From: JBHJGP01 sp050331695
GTDB taxonomy: Bacteria; Pseudomonadota; Alphaproteobacteria; Geminicoccales; Geminicoccaceae
Assembly (NCBI GenBank): GCA_050331695.1
Contig: JBHJGP010000008.1
Location: forward strand, 1 to 64,000
Length of the DNA stretch: 64,000 nt
Direction of reading: 5' to 3'
Shown here: one piece after another, positions 33,962-41,506 of the stretch
Layout: the number at the start of each line of letters is the position of its first letter
Numbering within the stretch: the first letter of the stretch is position 1
The notes under the pieces: model-generated
Told to the model about the DNA's origin: nothing
What the model saw: only the letters and a program-made list of their open reading frames with translations
Databases searched by the model: none
Position numbers and translations under genes: made by a program

Positions 33962-35365
33962 ATGAGCATCGTTCAGCCCATGACCCTTTCGGGGGCCGAA
34001 GTCCTGCCACTGGTCGAAGGCGGGAAGGGGGTCGCGGTGTCGAACGGCCGGAGCGCCGGCGCTTGGGCGGCCGCCGGCGGCGTCGGAACCTTTTCCGGCG
34101 TCAATCCGGATCTGGTCGACGAGCACGGTGACTATGTACCCCTGGATTACAAGACCAAATCCCGCCGCGAGCGCCATGAGGAGCTGATCGACTATTCGAT
34201 CAAGGGAGGTATCAGCCAGGCCCAGATCGCCCACGATATGCGCCGCGGCGAAGGCCGGGTACACATGAACGTGCTCTGGGAGATGGGTAGCTGCGAGCGG
34301 GTGCTCCACGGCGTTCTCGAGGGCGCGAAGGGACTGATCAACGGCGTCACCTGCGGTGCCGGCATGCCGTACAAGCTCGCAGAGATCGCCGCCCACTACA
34401 ATGTCCACTACCACCCGATCGTGTCATCCGCCCGCGCCTTTCGCGCGTTGTGGAAGCGAGCCCACAGCCGTTTCGGCGAGTGGCTGGGCTCGGTCGTGTA
34501 TGAGGACCCCTGGCGCGCCGGCGGCCATAACGGCCTGTCCAACACCGAGGATCCGAAACAGCCGGGGGACCCCTTTCCCCGGGTCCTCGAGCTCCGCAAC
34601 CTGATGAAAAGCGTAGGCTTGGACCGGGTTCCGATCATCATGGCCGGGGGCGTTTGGTGGTTGCGTGAGTGGAAGGACTGGATCGACAATCCGGATCTGG
34701 GACCGATCGCCTTTCAGTTCGGCACCCGCCCGCTTTTGACCAAGGAAAGCCCGATCCCCGAGACCTGGAAGCAGCGTCTTTACCAATTGAACCCGGGTGA
34801 TGTTCTGCTCAACCGCTTCAGCCCGACCGGCTTCTTCTCGTCTGCGGTTAGGAACAATTTTCTGAAGGAGCTGGAGAAACGCTCGGATCGTCAAGTGCCC
34901 TTCACCGACGAGGTCGACCATGAACGAGGTTTCACCGAGGCACTGACGCTGAACAATCGCGGTCGGGCGGTGTTCTTGCAGATCGAAGACATGCACCGGG
35001 TCGCCGACTGGCACGAGGAAGGCTTCACCTCTGGCATGCGCACGCCGGAGCACACGCTTGTCTTCGTGACGCCGGAACGGGCGCGGGAGATCAAGCGCGA
35101 CCAGGCCGACTGCATGGGGTGCTTGTCCCAGTGCAAGTTCAGCAACTGGTCGGATGAAGAACCGTTTACGACCAATCGCTTGCCGGATCCCCGGTCCTTC
35201 TGCATCCAGAAAACCTTGATGAGCATCGCCCATGGCGGCGACATCGATAACAATCTGATGTTCGCCGGCCACAACGTGTTCAAATTTAAGCAGGATCCGT
35301 TCTACGCGAATGGTTTCGTGCCGACGGTCCGCCAACTGGTACAGCGGATTGCCGCCGGTGACTAA
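33962..35365 (+). CDS. Nitronate monooxygenase-like FMN flavoprotein
   Basis: The 467-residue TIM-barrel flavoprotein is of the 2-nitropropane dioxygenase/NMO superfamily (GVNPDLVDEHGDY, GLINGVTCGAGMPYKLAEIA, VPIIMAGGVWW, FQFGTRPLLTKES). It is longer than ordinary NMO proteins: after about residue 370 it carries a tail with C384-X2-C387-X3-C391 and C414, a pattern that could hold an iron-sulfur cluster. ATG 33962 has a GGAGA site six bases upstream. The substrate is unknown. It precedes irr in the same direction. Confidence 0.82.
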   Translation: MSIVQPMTLSGAEVLPLVEGGKGVAVSNGRSAGAWAAAGGVGTFSGVNPDLVDEHGDYVPLDYKTKSRRERHEELIDYSIKGGISQAQIAHDMRRGEGRVHMNVLWEMGSCERVLHGVLEGAKGLINGVTCGAGMPYKLAEIAAHYNVHYHPIVSSARAFRALWKRAHSRFGEWLGSVVYEDPWRAGGHNGLSNTEDPKQPGDPFPRVLELRNLMKSVGLDRVPIIMAGGVWWLREWKDWIDNPDLGPIAFQFGTRPLLTKESPIPETWKQRLYQLNPGDVLLNRFSPTGFFSSAVRNNFLKELEKRSDRQVPFTDEVDHERGFTEALTLNNRGRAVFLQIEDMHRVADWHEEGFTSGMRTPEHTLVFVTPERAREIKRDQADCMGCLSQCKFSNWSDEEPFTTNRLPDPRSFCIQKTLMSIAHGGDIDNNLMFAGHNVFKFKQDPFYANGFVPTVRQLVQRIAAGD

Positions 35366-35384
35366 GCCAGTTCGCGGATCAATC

Positions 35385-35413
35385 TTGACAGGTTTCGGTA
35401 TCAGAACCATTTT
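35385..35413 (+). promoter_or_regulatory. Possible irr promoter
   Basis: A perfect TTGACA (35385-35390) lies about 80 bases before the irr ATG, with only a weak -10 (CATTTT/ATTTTA, 35408-35414) at proper spacing. The -10 area overlaps a loose dyad, ATCAG (35400-35404) and CTGAT (35418-35422), which could bind a repressor such as Irr itself. Low certainty. Confidence 0.35.
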
Positions 35414-35469
35414 AGTCCTGATTGTGGAAAACTACTTGCATAGGCGGCGGTAGGGTCGAACGGGGCATT

Positions 35470-35886
35470 ATGCGCGGATACGGCGACATTGCGGAGCAAC
35501 TCAAAGCAAGCGGCTTGCGGCCGACTCGTCAGCGCGTGGCTCTCGCCAGGCTTTTGTTCGGCCGAGGCGATCGGCATGTGACGGCGGAAGATCTTTTTCA
35601 CGAAGCGCGCGCGGCGTCGATCCAGGTTTCGCTGGCGACCATCTACAACACGCTTCACCAGTTCACAGAAGCCGGGCTATTGCGCGAGGTGCCGGTCGAC
35701 ATGGGCCAGAGCTATTTCGACACCAATGTCAGCCACCATCACCATTTCTTCGACGGCAAGAATGGCGAACTGATCGATATCCCCAACGATCAGATCGCGT
35801 TTTCCCGCCTTCCCGAGGCGCCTGAGGGCTGCGATATTGAAAGTATCGAAGTCGTCGTCCGTCTGCGCCCGCAAGGCGGCGCATAA
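35470..35886 (+). CDS. irr: Iron response regulator Irr (Fur family)
   Basis: The 138-residue winged-helix protein (GLRPTRQRVALARLLF, then VSLATIYNTLHQFTEAGLL) has the Irr hallmark H89-H92 (SHHHHFFDG), involved in heme sensing. It lacks the structural CxxC of Fur. The N-terminal Cys-Pro heme regulatory motif of Bradyrhizobium Irr is absent, as in several other alphaproteobacteria. Irr represses heme synthesis and iron-use genes under iron limitation. Cytochrome c maturation genes lie in the same window but no Irr box was identified there. Confidence 0.92.
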   Translation: MRGYGDIAEQLKASGLRPTRQRVALARLLFGRGDRHVTAEDLFHEARAASIQVSLATIYNTLHQFTEAGLLREVPVDMGQSYFDTNVSHHHHFFDGKNGELIDIPNDQIAFSRLPEAPEGCDIESIEVVVRLRPQGGA

Positions 35887-35923
35887 AGCTCACCGGCTAC
35901 CTCAAAAACAGATTCATTGTGCC

Positions 35924-36028
35924 GAGCCAAGCTGGCTCTGGTGGCGTATACGCCATTTGTCGCAAAAAAATCTTCCCGCCAAAGGTGCAAACAAGTGACC
36001 TAAACCGCAATATTCGAGTGAATAGCGG
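35924..36028. promoter_or_regulatory. Cluster of dyads between irr and the orphan gene
   Basis: Three inverted repeats lie in this AT-richer spacer. They are GAGCCA-AGC-TGGCTC (35924-35938); the perfect 14-bp palindrome TGGCGTATACGCCA (35942-35955); and an imperfect dyad CCGCAATATTC / GAATAGCGG (36006-36028). The first may end irr transcription; the other two are candidate operators for the downstream gene. No regulator was assigned. Confidence 0.4.
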
Positions 36029-36136
36029 TGTAAACTATATTGATGATTGAAATATTATGATATCACAACGCTCATGAGTTGAGATCAGTCAGCCATCTTC
36101 CACCCGCGAACGGACGGATCCTACAGGGCAAAAGCC

Positions 36137-36679
36137 ATGCTCAGCGGACATCGTGCATGCAGGGAGTATCTTAAGACTGCCCTTCCCAGGGAGTGGCAAC
36201 TGGCCCATGACCAGGCCTTAGGCATCGTCCGTCGCATCGAATTTTTGCCCTGGGCCGGTCGCGCAGGTGCCATCGACGCCTTCTTATGGGACCGGGCCCA
36301 GTTCGGACTGGACCAGGCCGACGTAACGGCCGTCATCAACCGCCAGCTTGATCAGGTTCAAATCTCAGAAGCAATTCTTCGGTTTGGTTGCTACTGCCGC
36401 CACACGGTCGCGGCCACAATGATGATCTTGGAGGAAACGACGCCCATCACTTGTGCCGATCAAGCGCTGGTGATGAGCGTGTCCGGGCGGCAGGCGGACC
36501 GTCAGGCGGCGGACGCTTGGATTACCAACTCCGGTTTTGACGTCATTGCCGAGCAGCTCCACCTTCGACCGGGCCACGCCTTCTTTTTGCTCGCGACAAC
36601 GCCCGCGGATAGCCGCCAGAGTTTCGTTGCGCGGGACGCCTTTTGGCAGTCGATGCTGGGACAACTGCCCGCCGCGTAA
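36137..36679 (+). CDS. Hypothetical protein, unrecognised
   Basis: This is a 180-residue soluble protein without signal peptide or membrane helix. It looks mainly helical and contains a short C85-Y-C87-R-H89 cluster near the middle. The C-terminal third alternates hydrophobic strands (FFLLATTPADS). The ATG follows CAGGGCAA. It is read away from irr and converges on typA. No family was recognised, but codon usage agrees with its neighbours, so it is probably a real gene. Confidence 0.65.
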   Translation: MLSGHRACREYLKTALPREWQLAHDQALGIVRRIEFLPWAGRAGAIDAFLWDRAQFGLDQADVTAVINRQLDQVQISEAILRFGCYCRHTVAATMMILEETTPITCADQALVMSVSGRQADRQAADAWITNSGFDVIAEQLHLRPGHAFFLLATTPADSRQSFVARDAFWQSMLGQLPAA

Positions 36680-36697
36680 AGCGTCGCAAGACGAGGC

Positions 36698-38527
36698 TCA
36701 GGCGCCCTCTTTCGCCATCCGACGCATCGCTTTCTTGCGCTCATTGGGGTCGAGTTCGCGCTTCCGCAAGCGGATCGATTTCGGTGTTACCTCCACCAGC
36801 TCGTCGTCCTGGATGTAGGCGATCGCCTGCTCCAGGCTCATGACGAACGGCGGGCTCAGCTGAACCGCATCGTCCTTGCCGGCGGCGCGGATGTTGGTGA
36901 GCTGCTTGCCTTTAAGCGGATTAACCTCGAGATCATTGTCCCGGCTGTGCTCGCCGATGACCATGCCGCCATAGACGGTCGTCCCGGGGCTGACGAACAG
37001 ACGGCCCCGGTCCTGGAGGTTGGCGAGCGCGTAAGCGACCACGTCGCCCCGCTCGGGCGAGACCAATACGCCCTCCCTCCGGCCGGTGATGACACCGCGG
37101 TCCGGTGCATATGCATGGAAGGTGCGGTTCATGATGCCGGTACCCCGCGTCATGGTCAGGAAATCGCCGTGGAAGCCGATCAGCGCCCGGGTCGGACAAT
37201 GAAAGATCAGACGCTGCCGACCGATGCCGCTGGGGCGCATATCGGCCAGTTCGGCGCGCCGCTGGGTCAAGGTTTCGATGACGGCCCCCGCGTAATCGTC
37301 ATCGAGATCGATCACGACCTCCTCGACCGGCTCCAGCCGCTGACCGGTGCTTGGATCGTGGCGAAAAACCACCCGCGGCCGGCTGATGGAAAGCTCGAAC
37401 CCTTCCCGGCGCATGGTCTCGATCAGGACCGATAGCTGCAGCTCTCCCCGCCCCGCCACGTCGAACGCGTCGCCCACATCCGCCTGGCTGATAGTGATCG
37501 CAACGTTGCCCTCGGACTCGCGGGCCAGTCTTTCGCCGATCAGACGCGAGGTGACCTTGGAGCCTTCTGTACCGGCAAGCGGGCTGTCATTGACGCCGAA
37601 GGTCATGGCGAGCGTCGGTGGATCGATCGGCTGTGCCGGCAAGGGTACATCGACCGCGGGCGCCGCCAGGGTATCGGCCACCGATGCCTTGGCCAGGCCG
37701 GCGATGGCGACGATATCTCCTGCCGTCGCGCTTTCGACCGGAACCCGCTCCAGCCCACGGAACGCCAGAACCTTGGTGGCCCGGGCTTGCTCGATCACGC
37801 GGCCGTCCCGGCTGAGAACGCGGATCGGGTCATTGAGCTCGAGCCTGCCCCGCTCGATCCGACCGGTCAAAACCCGCCCGAGAAAAGCGTCCCTGTCGAG
37901 CGTGGTCGCGAGCATGGTGAACGGGCCGGCCGCCTTGACCGACGGCTCCGAGACGTGGGCCAGAACCAGGTCCAGCAAAGGCGCCATATCCCGACGCTCT
38001 GCCGCAAGATCGTCGGCCGCCCAGCCCTGTTTGGCCGAGCTGTAGAGCACCGGGAAATCGAGTTGATCCTCATGGGCATCGAGACTGACGAACAGATCGA
38101 ACATCTCGTCCAGAACCTCGCCCGCCCGCTGGTCCGGCTTGTCCACCTTGTTGATCACCACGATCGGGCGCAGACCGAGGCCCAGCGCCTTACTTAGAAC
38201 GAACTTGGTCTGGGGCATCGGCCCCTCGGCGGCGTCGACCAGCACCAGGACACCATCGACCATGGAGAGGATGCGCTCGACCTCGCCGCCAAAATCAGCG
38301 TGGCCGGGGGTGTCGACGATGTTGATTCTTGCATCCCGCCAAACCACGGATGTGCATTTGGCAAGAATCGTGATGCCGCGCTCGCGCTCCAGATCGTTGG
38401 AATCCAGCGCCCTTTCGGCGACCTTCTGATTGTCGCGGAACAGGCCCGACGCGCGGAGCAGGCAATCGACCAGGGTCGTCTTCCCATGGTCGACATGGGC
38501 GATGATGGCGATGTTGCGAACGGTCAC
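36698..38527 (-). CDS. typA: Ribosome-associated GTPase TypA/BipA
   Basis: The 609-residue EF-G-like translational GTPase has G1 AHVDHGKTT (residues 10-18), DTPGHADFGGEVER, and NKVDKPDQR, then domains II, III, V and the BipA-specific C-terminal domain. It helps 50S assembly and growth under cold or other stress. GTG 38527 has GAGG seven bases upstream and gives MTVRNIAIIAHVDHG; TTG 38545 is a longer alternative. Confidence 0.95.
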   Translation of the reverse strand: MTVRNIAIIAHVDHGKTTLVDCLLRASGLFRDNQKVAERALDSNDLERERGITILAKCTSVVWRDARINIVDTPGHADFGGEVERILSMVDGVLVLVDAAEGPMPQTKFVLSKALGLGLRPIVVINKVDKPDQRAGEVLDEMFDLFVSLDAHEDQLDFPVLYSSAKQGWAADDLAAERRDMAPLLDLVLAHVSEPSVKAAGPFTMLATTLDRDAFLGRVLTGRIERGRLELNDPIRVLSRDGRVIEQARATKVLAFRGLERVPVESATAGDIVAIAGLAKASVADTLAAPAVDVPLPAQPIDPPTLAMTFGVNDSPLAGTEGSKVTSRLIGERLARESEGNVAITISQADVGDAFDVAGRGELQLSVLIETMRREGFELSISRPRVVFRHDPSTGQRLEPVEEVVIDLDDDYAGAVIETLTQRRAELADMRPSGIGRQRLIFHCPTRALIGFHGDFLTMTRGTGIMNRTFHAYAPDRGVITGRREGVLVSPERGDVVAYALANLQDRGRLFVSPGTTVYGGMVIGEHSRDNDLEVNPLKGKQLTNIRAAGKDDAVQLSPPFVMSLEQAIAYIQDDELVEVTPKSIRLRKRELDPNERKKAMRRMAKEGA

Positions 38528-38683
38528 GGGGAAGCCTCGGCGCAAAACAGGTCCGGCCAGACTTCTAAACGATTCTCCCGGTGCTGCAATGCACGAAGGC
38601 CGGCAGGCTCCTTACCTCGTTTAGCAAAGCTGCAGGACTGGACGTCCACATCCGTTCAGTCAAGAATATGCCAACTGCACGCT

Positions 38684-38727
38684 CTGTGAGTATTCTCACA
38701 GTCAGTTACGCTCATTTCTTCGATAAT
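38684..38727 (+). promoter_or_regulatory. CRP-type operator with class II promoter spacing
   Basis: CTGTGAGTATTCTCACAG (38684-38701) has 7-bp perfect arms and contains exactly TGTGA-N6-TCACA, the CRP consensus. A -10-like GATAAT lies at 38722-38727. The dyad centre (38692.5) is 29.5 bases before the first base of the -10, exactly where a class II CRP site (-41.5) would be. There is no -35 hexamer, as expected for an activator-dependent promoter. It faces the small-gene pair at 38758-39600. Confidence 0.6.
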
Positions 38728-38757
38728 ACAAGAATACACACAAACGGAGCTCATTCA

Positions 38758-39243
38758 ATGCCACAGAGAGATCTCGAAATTGAAAGCTATACTGTCAGCG
38801 TTTACAACTATCGCCGACAGATCTCCGTCGGCAATGTTTCGCAAACACGAAACCGGAGAATTACGCTGGCGAGTCGGGTTCTGGCGCATGGAATCCAGTC
38901 GACCGTCAATCTAAACTTCGTGCCAAATGCTAATACCGGCAACATCGGCTTCGTCACGACCCCAAACTATTTTCAACACACAATCTACGCTTGGCTGCCG
39001 ATCGGCGAATTCGACGAAATCTATGACATTGTGAGAAACGAGCAACCTATAACCGCTTCCTACTGGGCGGAAACCAACGATCCCTGGGATATTACGACTC
39101 CATCGAGATCGAGCCAGATCCGATGGGTGCGTGTCGGCACCGAAACCGAGCCGGTAGGTGAAGGCTCAGACGACGACAGTGGCGACATCAACGCGATCTT
39201 GCAGGCGCTGGCACCTGAACTCGTCGACTTGGCGAAATCCTGA
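38758..39243 (+). CDS. Hypothetical protein, first gene of a small low-GC unit
   Basis: This 161-residue protein has no recognised family, signal peptide or membrane helix. The N-terminal two thirds look beta-rich (IESYTVSVYNYRRQISVG, STVNLNFVPN, HTIYAWLPIGEF). An acidic Ser/Asp/Glu linker (about 133-145) leads to a short helix (INAILQALAPELVDLAKS). ATG 38758 has GGAGCT seven to twelve bases upstream; the frame is open further up but runs through the promoter. Base composition is visibly lower in GC than the neighbours. It is followed after 27 bases by the Cys-rich gene. Confidence 0.7.
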   Translation: MPQRDLEIESYTVSVYNYRRQISVGNVSQTRNRRITLASRVLAHGIQSTVNLNFVPNANTGNIGFVTTPNYFQHTIYAWLPIGEFDEIYDIVRNEQPITASYWAETNDPWDITTPSRSSQIRWVRVGTETEPVGEGSDDDSGDINAILQALAPELVDLAKS

Positions 39244-39270
39244 ATATCCCCAAGATTAGAGGAGGGCGAC

Positions 39271-39600
39271 ATGTCCGCTAGCGATACCTATCGTTCACCA
39301 TCGAAGACGTTTTCGGAAGATGATTATTTACGCGTTTCGAGACTACGTGAAGAAATCATTTCCCGAGCCACGAAACTATCGCTGATCATGGCGCGAACGC
39401 TCGACGTGGCGCCGCCCCAAGACATCAGGGAATTCACTCTCACCGACGGGCCGCGAGGGGAGCCGCTGGATGTGTCGGTACTGAGGAGCACTGATCCCGG
39501 CAGCAGCCAGGGCGGCACGGTCGAGATCATCACCTGGGGATGTACCTGCCACACAAACAGGGTGTGCTGCGCTGATCCCGATTGTCCGCCCTGTCCCTAA
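39271..39600 (+). CDS. Small protein with a Gly-Gly site and a six-cysteine C-terminal tail
   Basis: The 109-residue protein has a strong ribosome binding site (GAGGAGGGCGAC before ATG 39271). It has a helical N-terminal region (about 17-43), a polar middle part, Gly-Gly at 81-82 and a final 27 residues holding C91, C93, C99, C100, C105 and C108 (WGCTCHTNRVCCADPDCPPC). All cysteines of the protein are in the last 19 residues. It could be a precursor peptide with leader and Cys-rich core, or a metal-binding protein. No modifying enzyme, protease or exporter is adjacent. Confidence 0.72.
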   Translation: MSASDTYRSPSKTFSEDDYLRVSRLREEIISRATKLSLIMARTLDVAPPQDIREFTLTDGPRGEPLDVSVLRSTDPGSSQGGTVEIITWGCTCHTNRVCCADPDCPPCP

Positions 39601-39612
39601 AACACAGTGATC

Positions 39613-39647
39613 TGGATTGAACGGAGGTGCGTCCTCCGTTCAATCCA
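39613..39647. terminator. Long bidirectional hairpin between convergent genes
   Basis: GGATTGAACGGAGG (39614-39627), loop TGCGT, CCTCCGTTCAATCC (39633-39646) form 14 perfect base pairs, plus T-A at the base. It lies exactly between the Cys-rich gene (stop 39600) and the convergent ABC ATPase gene (stop 39653). There is no T-run on either strand, so it may act as an mRNA end stabiliser or a Rho-assisted terminator. Confidence 0.7.
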
Positions 39648-39652
39648 AGCGC

Positions 39653-40720
39653 TCAAGCCGCCAGGCGCTGGCCCGTGTCCTTGGCGAACAGGTGCACCTT
39701 GTCGAGATCCGGTTGCAGCGCGATCTCCTTGCCCGGCGCAAACTCGTGGCGCTCCTTGAACACCGCCTGGATCTCCTTGCCCGCAAGATGACAGACGACC
39801 ATGGTCTCGGCGCCCGTCGGCTCAACCACCGAAACCTTCGCCGCGACGCCGTCCGCCAGGGTCAAATGCTCAGGCCGGATCCCGTAGACGACGCTCTGGC
39901 CCTTATCAACCTTGGCTGTCTGGGGAATCGGCAGATGGGTGCCGTCATTGGCCACCGCCACGCCGGTACCGTTCTGGTCCTCGATCCGGGCATCAATGAA
40001 GTTAATCGCGGGCGAGCCGATGAAACCGGCGACGAACAGATTGTTGGGCCGATCGTAGAGGTCGAGAGGTTCGCCGACCTGCTCGACGTTGCCACCCTGC
40101 ATCACCACGATCCGGTCGGCCATGGTCATCGCTTCGATCTGGTCATGGGTGACGTAGACCGAGGTGGTCTTGAGCCGCTGGTGCAGTTCCTTGATCTCGG
40201 TCCGCATCTGGACCCGGAGCTTGGCATCGAGATTGGATAGGGGTTCGTCGAACAAAAAGACCTGAGGATCACGGACGATGGCCCGGCCCATGGCGACACG
40301 CTGGCGCTGGCCACCGGACAGTTGCCGGGGATAACGGTCCAAAAGCTCGTCGAGGCCGAGAATGCGCGCCGCGTTGCCGACCCGTTCTTCGATCGCAGCC
40401 TTCGGCGCGCGGGCCAGCTTCAGGGAGAACGCCATATTGTCCCGCACTGTCATGTGCGGGTAGAGCGCATAGTTCTGAAAGACCATTGCGATATCGCGAT
40501 CTTTGGGCGGAACCTTGTTGACCACCTTGCCGGCGATGGCAATTTCACCCTCGCTCACCGCTTCCAGGCCGGCGATCATCCGCAGCAGGGTCGACTTGCC
40601 GCAACCGCTCGGACCCACCAGCACGACGAACTCGCCATCGATGATATCGACGCTGACGCCGTACAACACCTGCGTCGAGCCGAAATATTTGTCGACCTTA
40701 CGGATATCCACCGACGCCAT
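39653..40720 (-). CDS. ugpC: UgpC/MalK-type ABC transporter ATP-binding protein
   Basis: The 355-residue carbohydrate-type ABC ATPase has Walker A GPSGCGKST, Q-loop, signature LSGGQRQRVAMGRAIVRDP, Walker B VFLFDEPLSNLDAK and the C-terminal TOBE regulatory region. Such subunits energise glycerol-3-phosphate or sugar importers. No permease or binding protein is nearby, so it probably serves transporters encoded elsewhere, as shared MsmK-like ATPases do (inference). It is divergent from engB. Confidence 0.9.
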   Translation of the reverse strand: MASVDIRKVDKYFGSTQVLYGVSVDIIDGEFVVLVGPSGCGKSTLLRMIAGLEAVSEGEIAIAGKVVNKVPPKDRDIAMVFQNYALYPHMTVRDNMAFSLKLARAPKAAIEERVGNAARILGLDELLDRYPRQLSGGQRQRVAMGRAIVRDPQVFLFDEPLSNLDAKLRVQMRTEIKELHQRLKTTSVYVTHDQIEAMTMADRIVVMQGGNVEQVGEPLDLYDRPNNLFVAGFIGSPAINFIDARIEDQNGTGVAVANDGTHLPIPQTAKVDKGQSVVYGIRPEHLTLADGVAAKVSVVEPTGAETMVVCHLAGKEIQAVFKERHEFAPGKEIALQPDLDKVHLFAKDTGQRLAA

Positions 40721-40840
40721 GCCCTACCCTCCCCATCGCTTTCGGACCGCCTCATTGACCAACACCATGGCGGGATTTTTGGCTGTCTTCAATTCCCAAG
40801 CGCTCAAGCCGGCCGTCGCCGCGCCCAAGGTCGCCTTGTC

Positions 40841-41506
40841 ATGACCGGCACGCTCGAGGGCGAGGCGATCGAGGTTGGCCGAAGGCTTTTTGCCGCCGAA
40901 TCCCGGTTCCTGCGCGGTGTCGTGGCCCTGGACCAACTACCGCCCTTCGATCTCCCGGAAATCTGCTTCGCCGGCCGCTCCAACGTAGGCAAATCCAGCC
41001 TTTTGAACGCGCTGACCGGCCGCAACAGCCTGGCACGGACGTCGAACACGCCGGGCCGCACCCAGGAACTCAATTTCTTCGAACTTGGCGGCCGATTGAT
41101 CATGGTCGACCTGCCGGGCTATGGCTTCGCCAAGGCGCCAAAGCCCAAGGTCGATGCCTGGACAGCGCTTCTCAAAGCCTATTTGCAGGGGCGGCCGTCC
41201 TTGCGCGAGGCCTGCCTCTTGATCGACAGCCGCCACGGCTTCAAGGAGAATGACCAGGAGATCATGGCGCTCCTCGCTTCGGCGGCGGTTCCGTTCCGGG
41301 TCGTGCTGACCAAGATCGACCTGATCAAGCCGTCGGCCCTGGACCGGTTGACCGACCAGATCTCGGCCGATCTGGCGAAACGGCCGGCGGCCCTGCCCGA
41401 GCCGATCGCCACCAGCGCCGCCAAGGGTCGAGGTGTGCCGGAGCTTCGAGCCGTGCTAGCGATGCATGCCACACGAAGCGCCGAAAGCGAGACCGACCAT
41501 CCATGA
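40841..41506 (+). CDS. engB: Ribosome biogenesis GTPase EngB (YihA/YsxC)
   Basis: The 221-residue TrmE-Era-like GTPase is needed for 50S maturation. G1 is GRSNVGKS (45-52), then the switch region TSNTPGRTQELNFF, G3 DLPGYGFA, and G4 TKIDLIK. ATG 40841 gives the family length; the frame stays open far upstream, antisense to the ABC ATPase gene, but without homology. It overlaps argB by four bases. Confidence 0.94.
   Translation: MTGTLEGEAIEVGRRLFAAESRFLRGVVALDQLPPFDLPEICFAGRSNVGKSSLLNALTGRNSLARTSNTPGRTQELNFFELGGRLIMVDLPGYGFAKAPKPKVDAWTALLKAYLQGRPSLREACLLIDSRHGFKENDQEIMALLASAAVPFRVVLTKIDLIKPSALDRLTDQISADLAKRPAALPEPIATSAAKGRGVPELRAVLAMHATRSAESETDHP

Noticed and set aside
38581..38757. 59-codon N-terminal extension of the first orphan gene
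   Set aside because: It reads through the CRP-type operator and -10 element and lacks a ribosome binding site; ATG 38758 has one.
40322..40840. Long N-terminal extension of engB
   Set aside because: The extra 173 codons are antisense to the ABC ATPase gene; the GTPase family starts close to ATG 40841.
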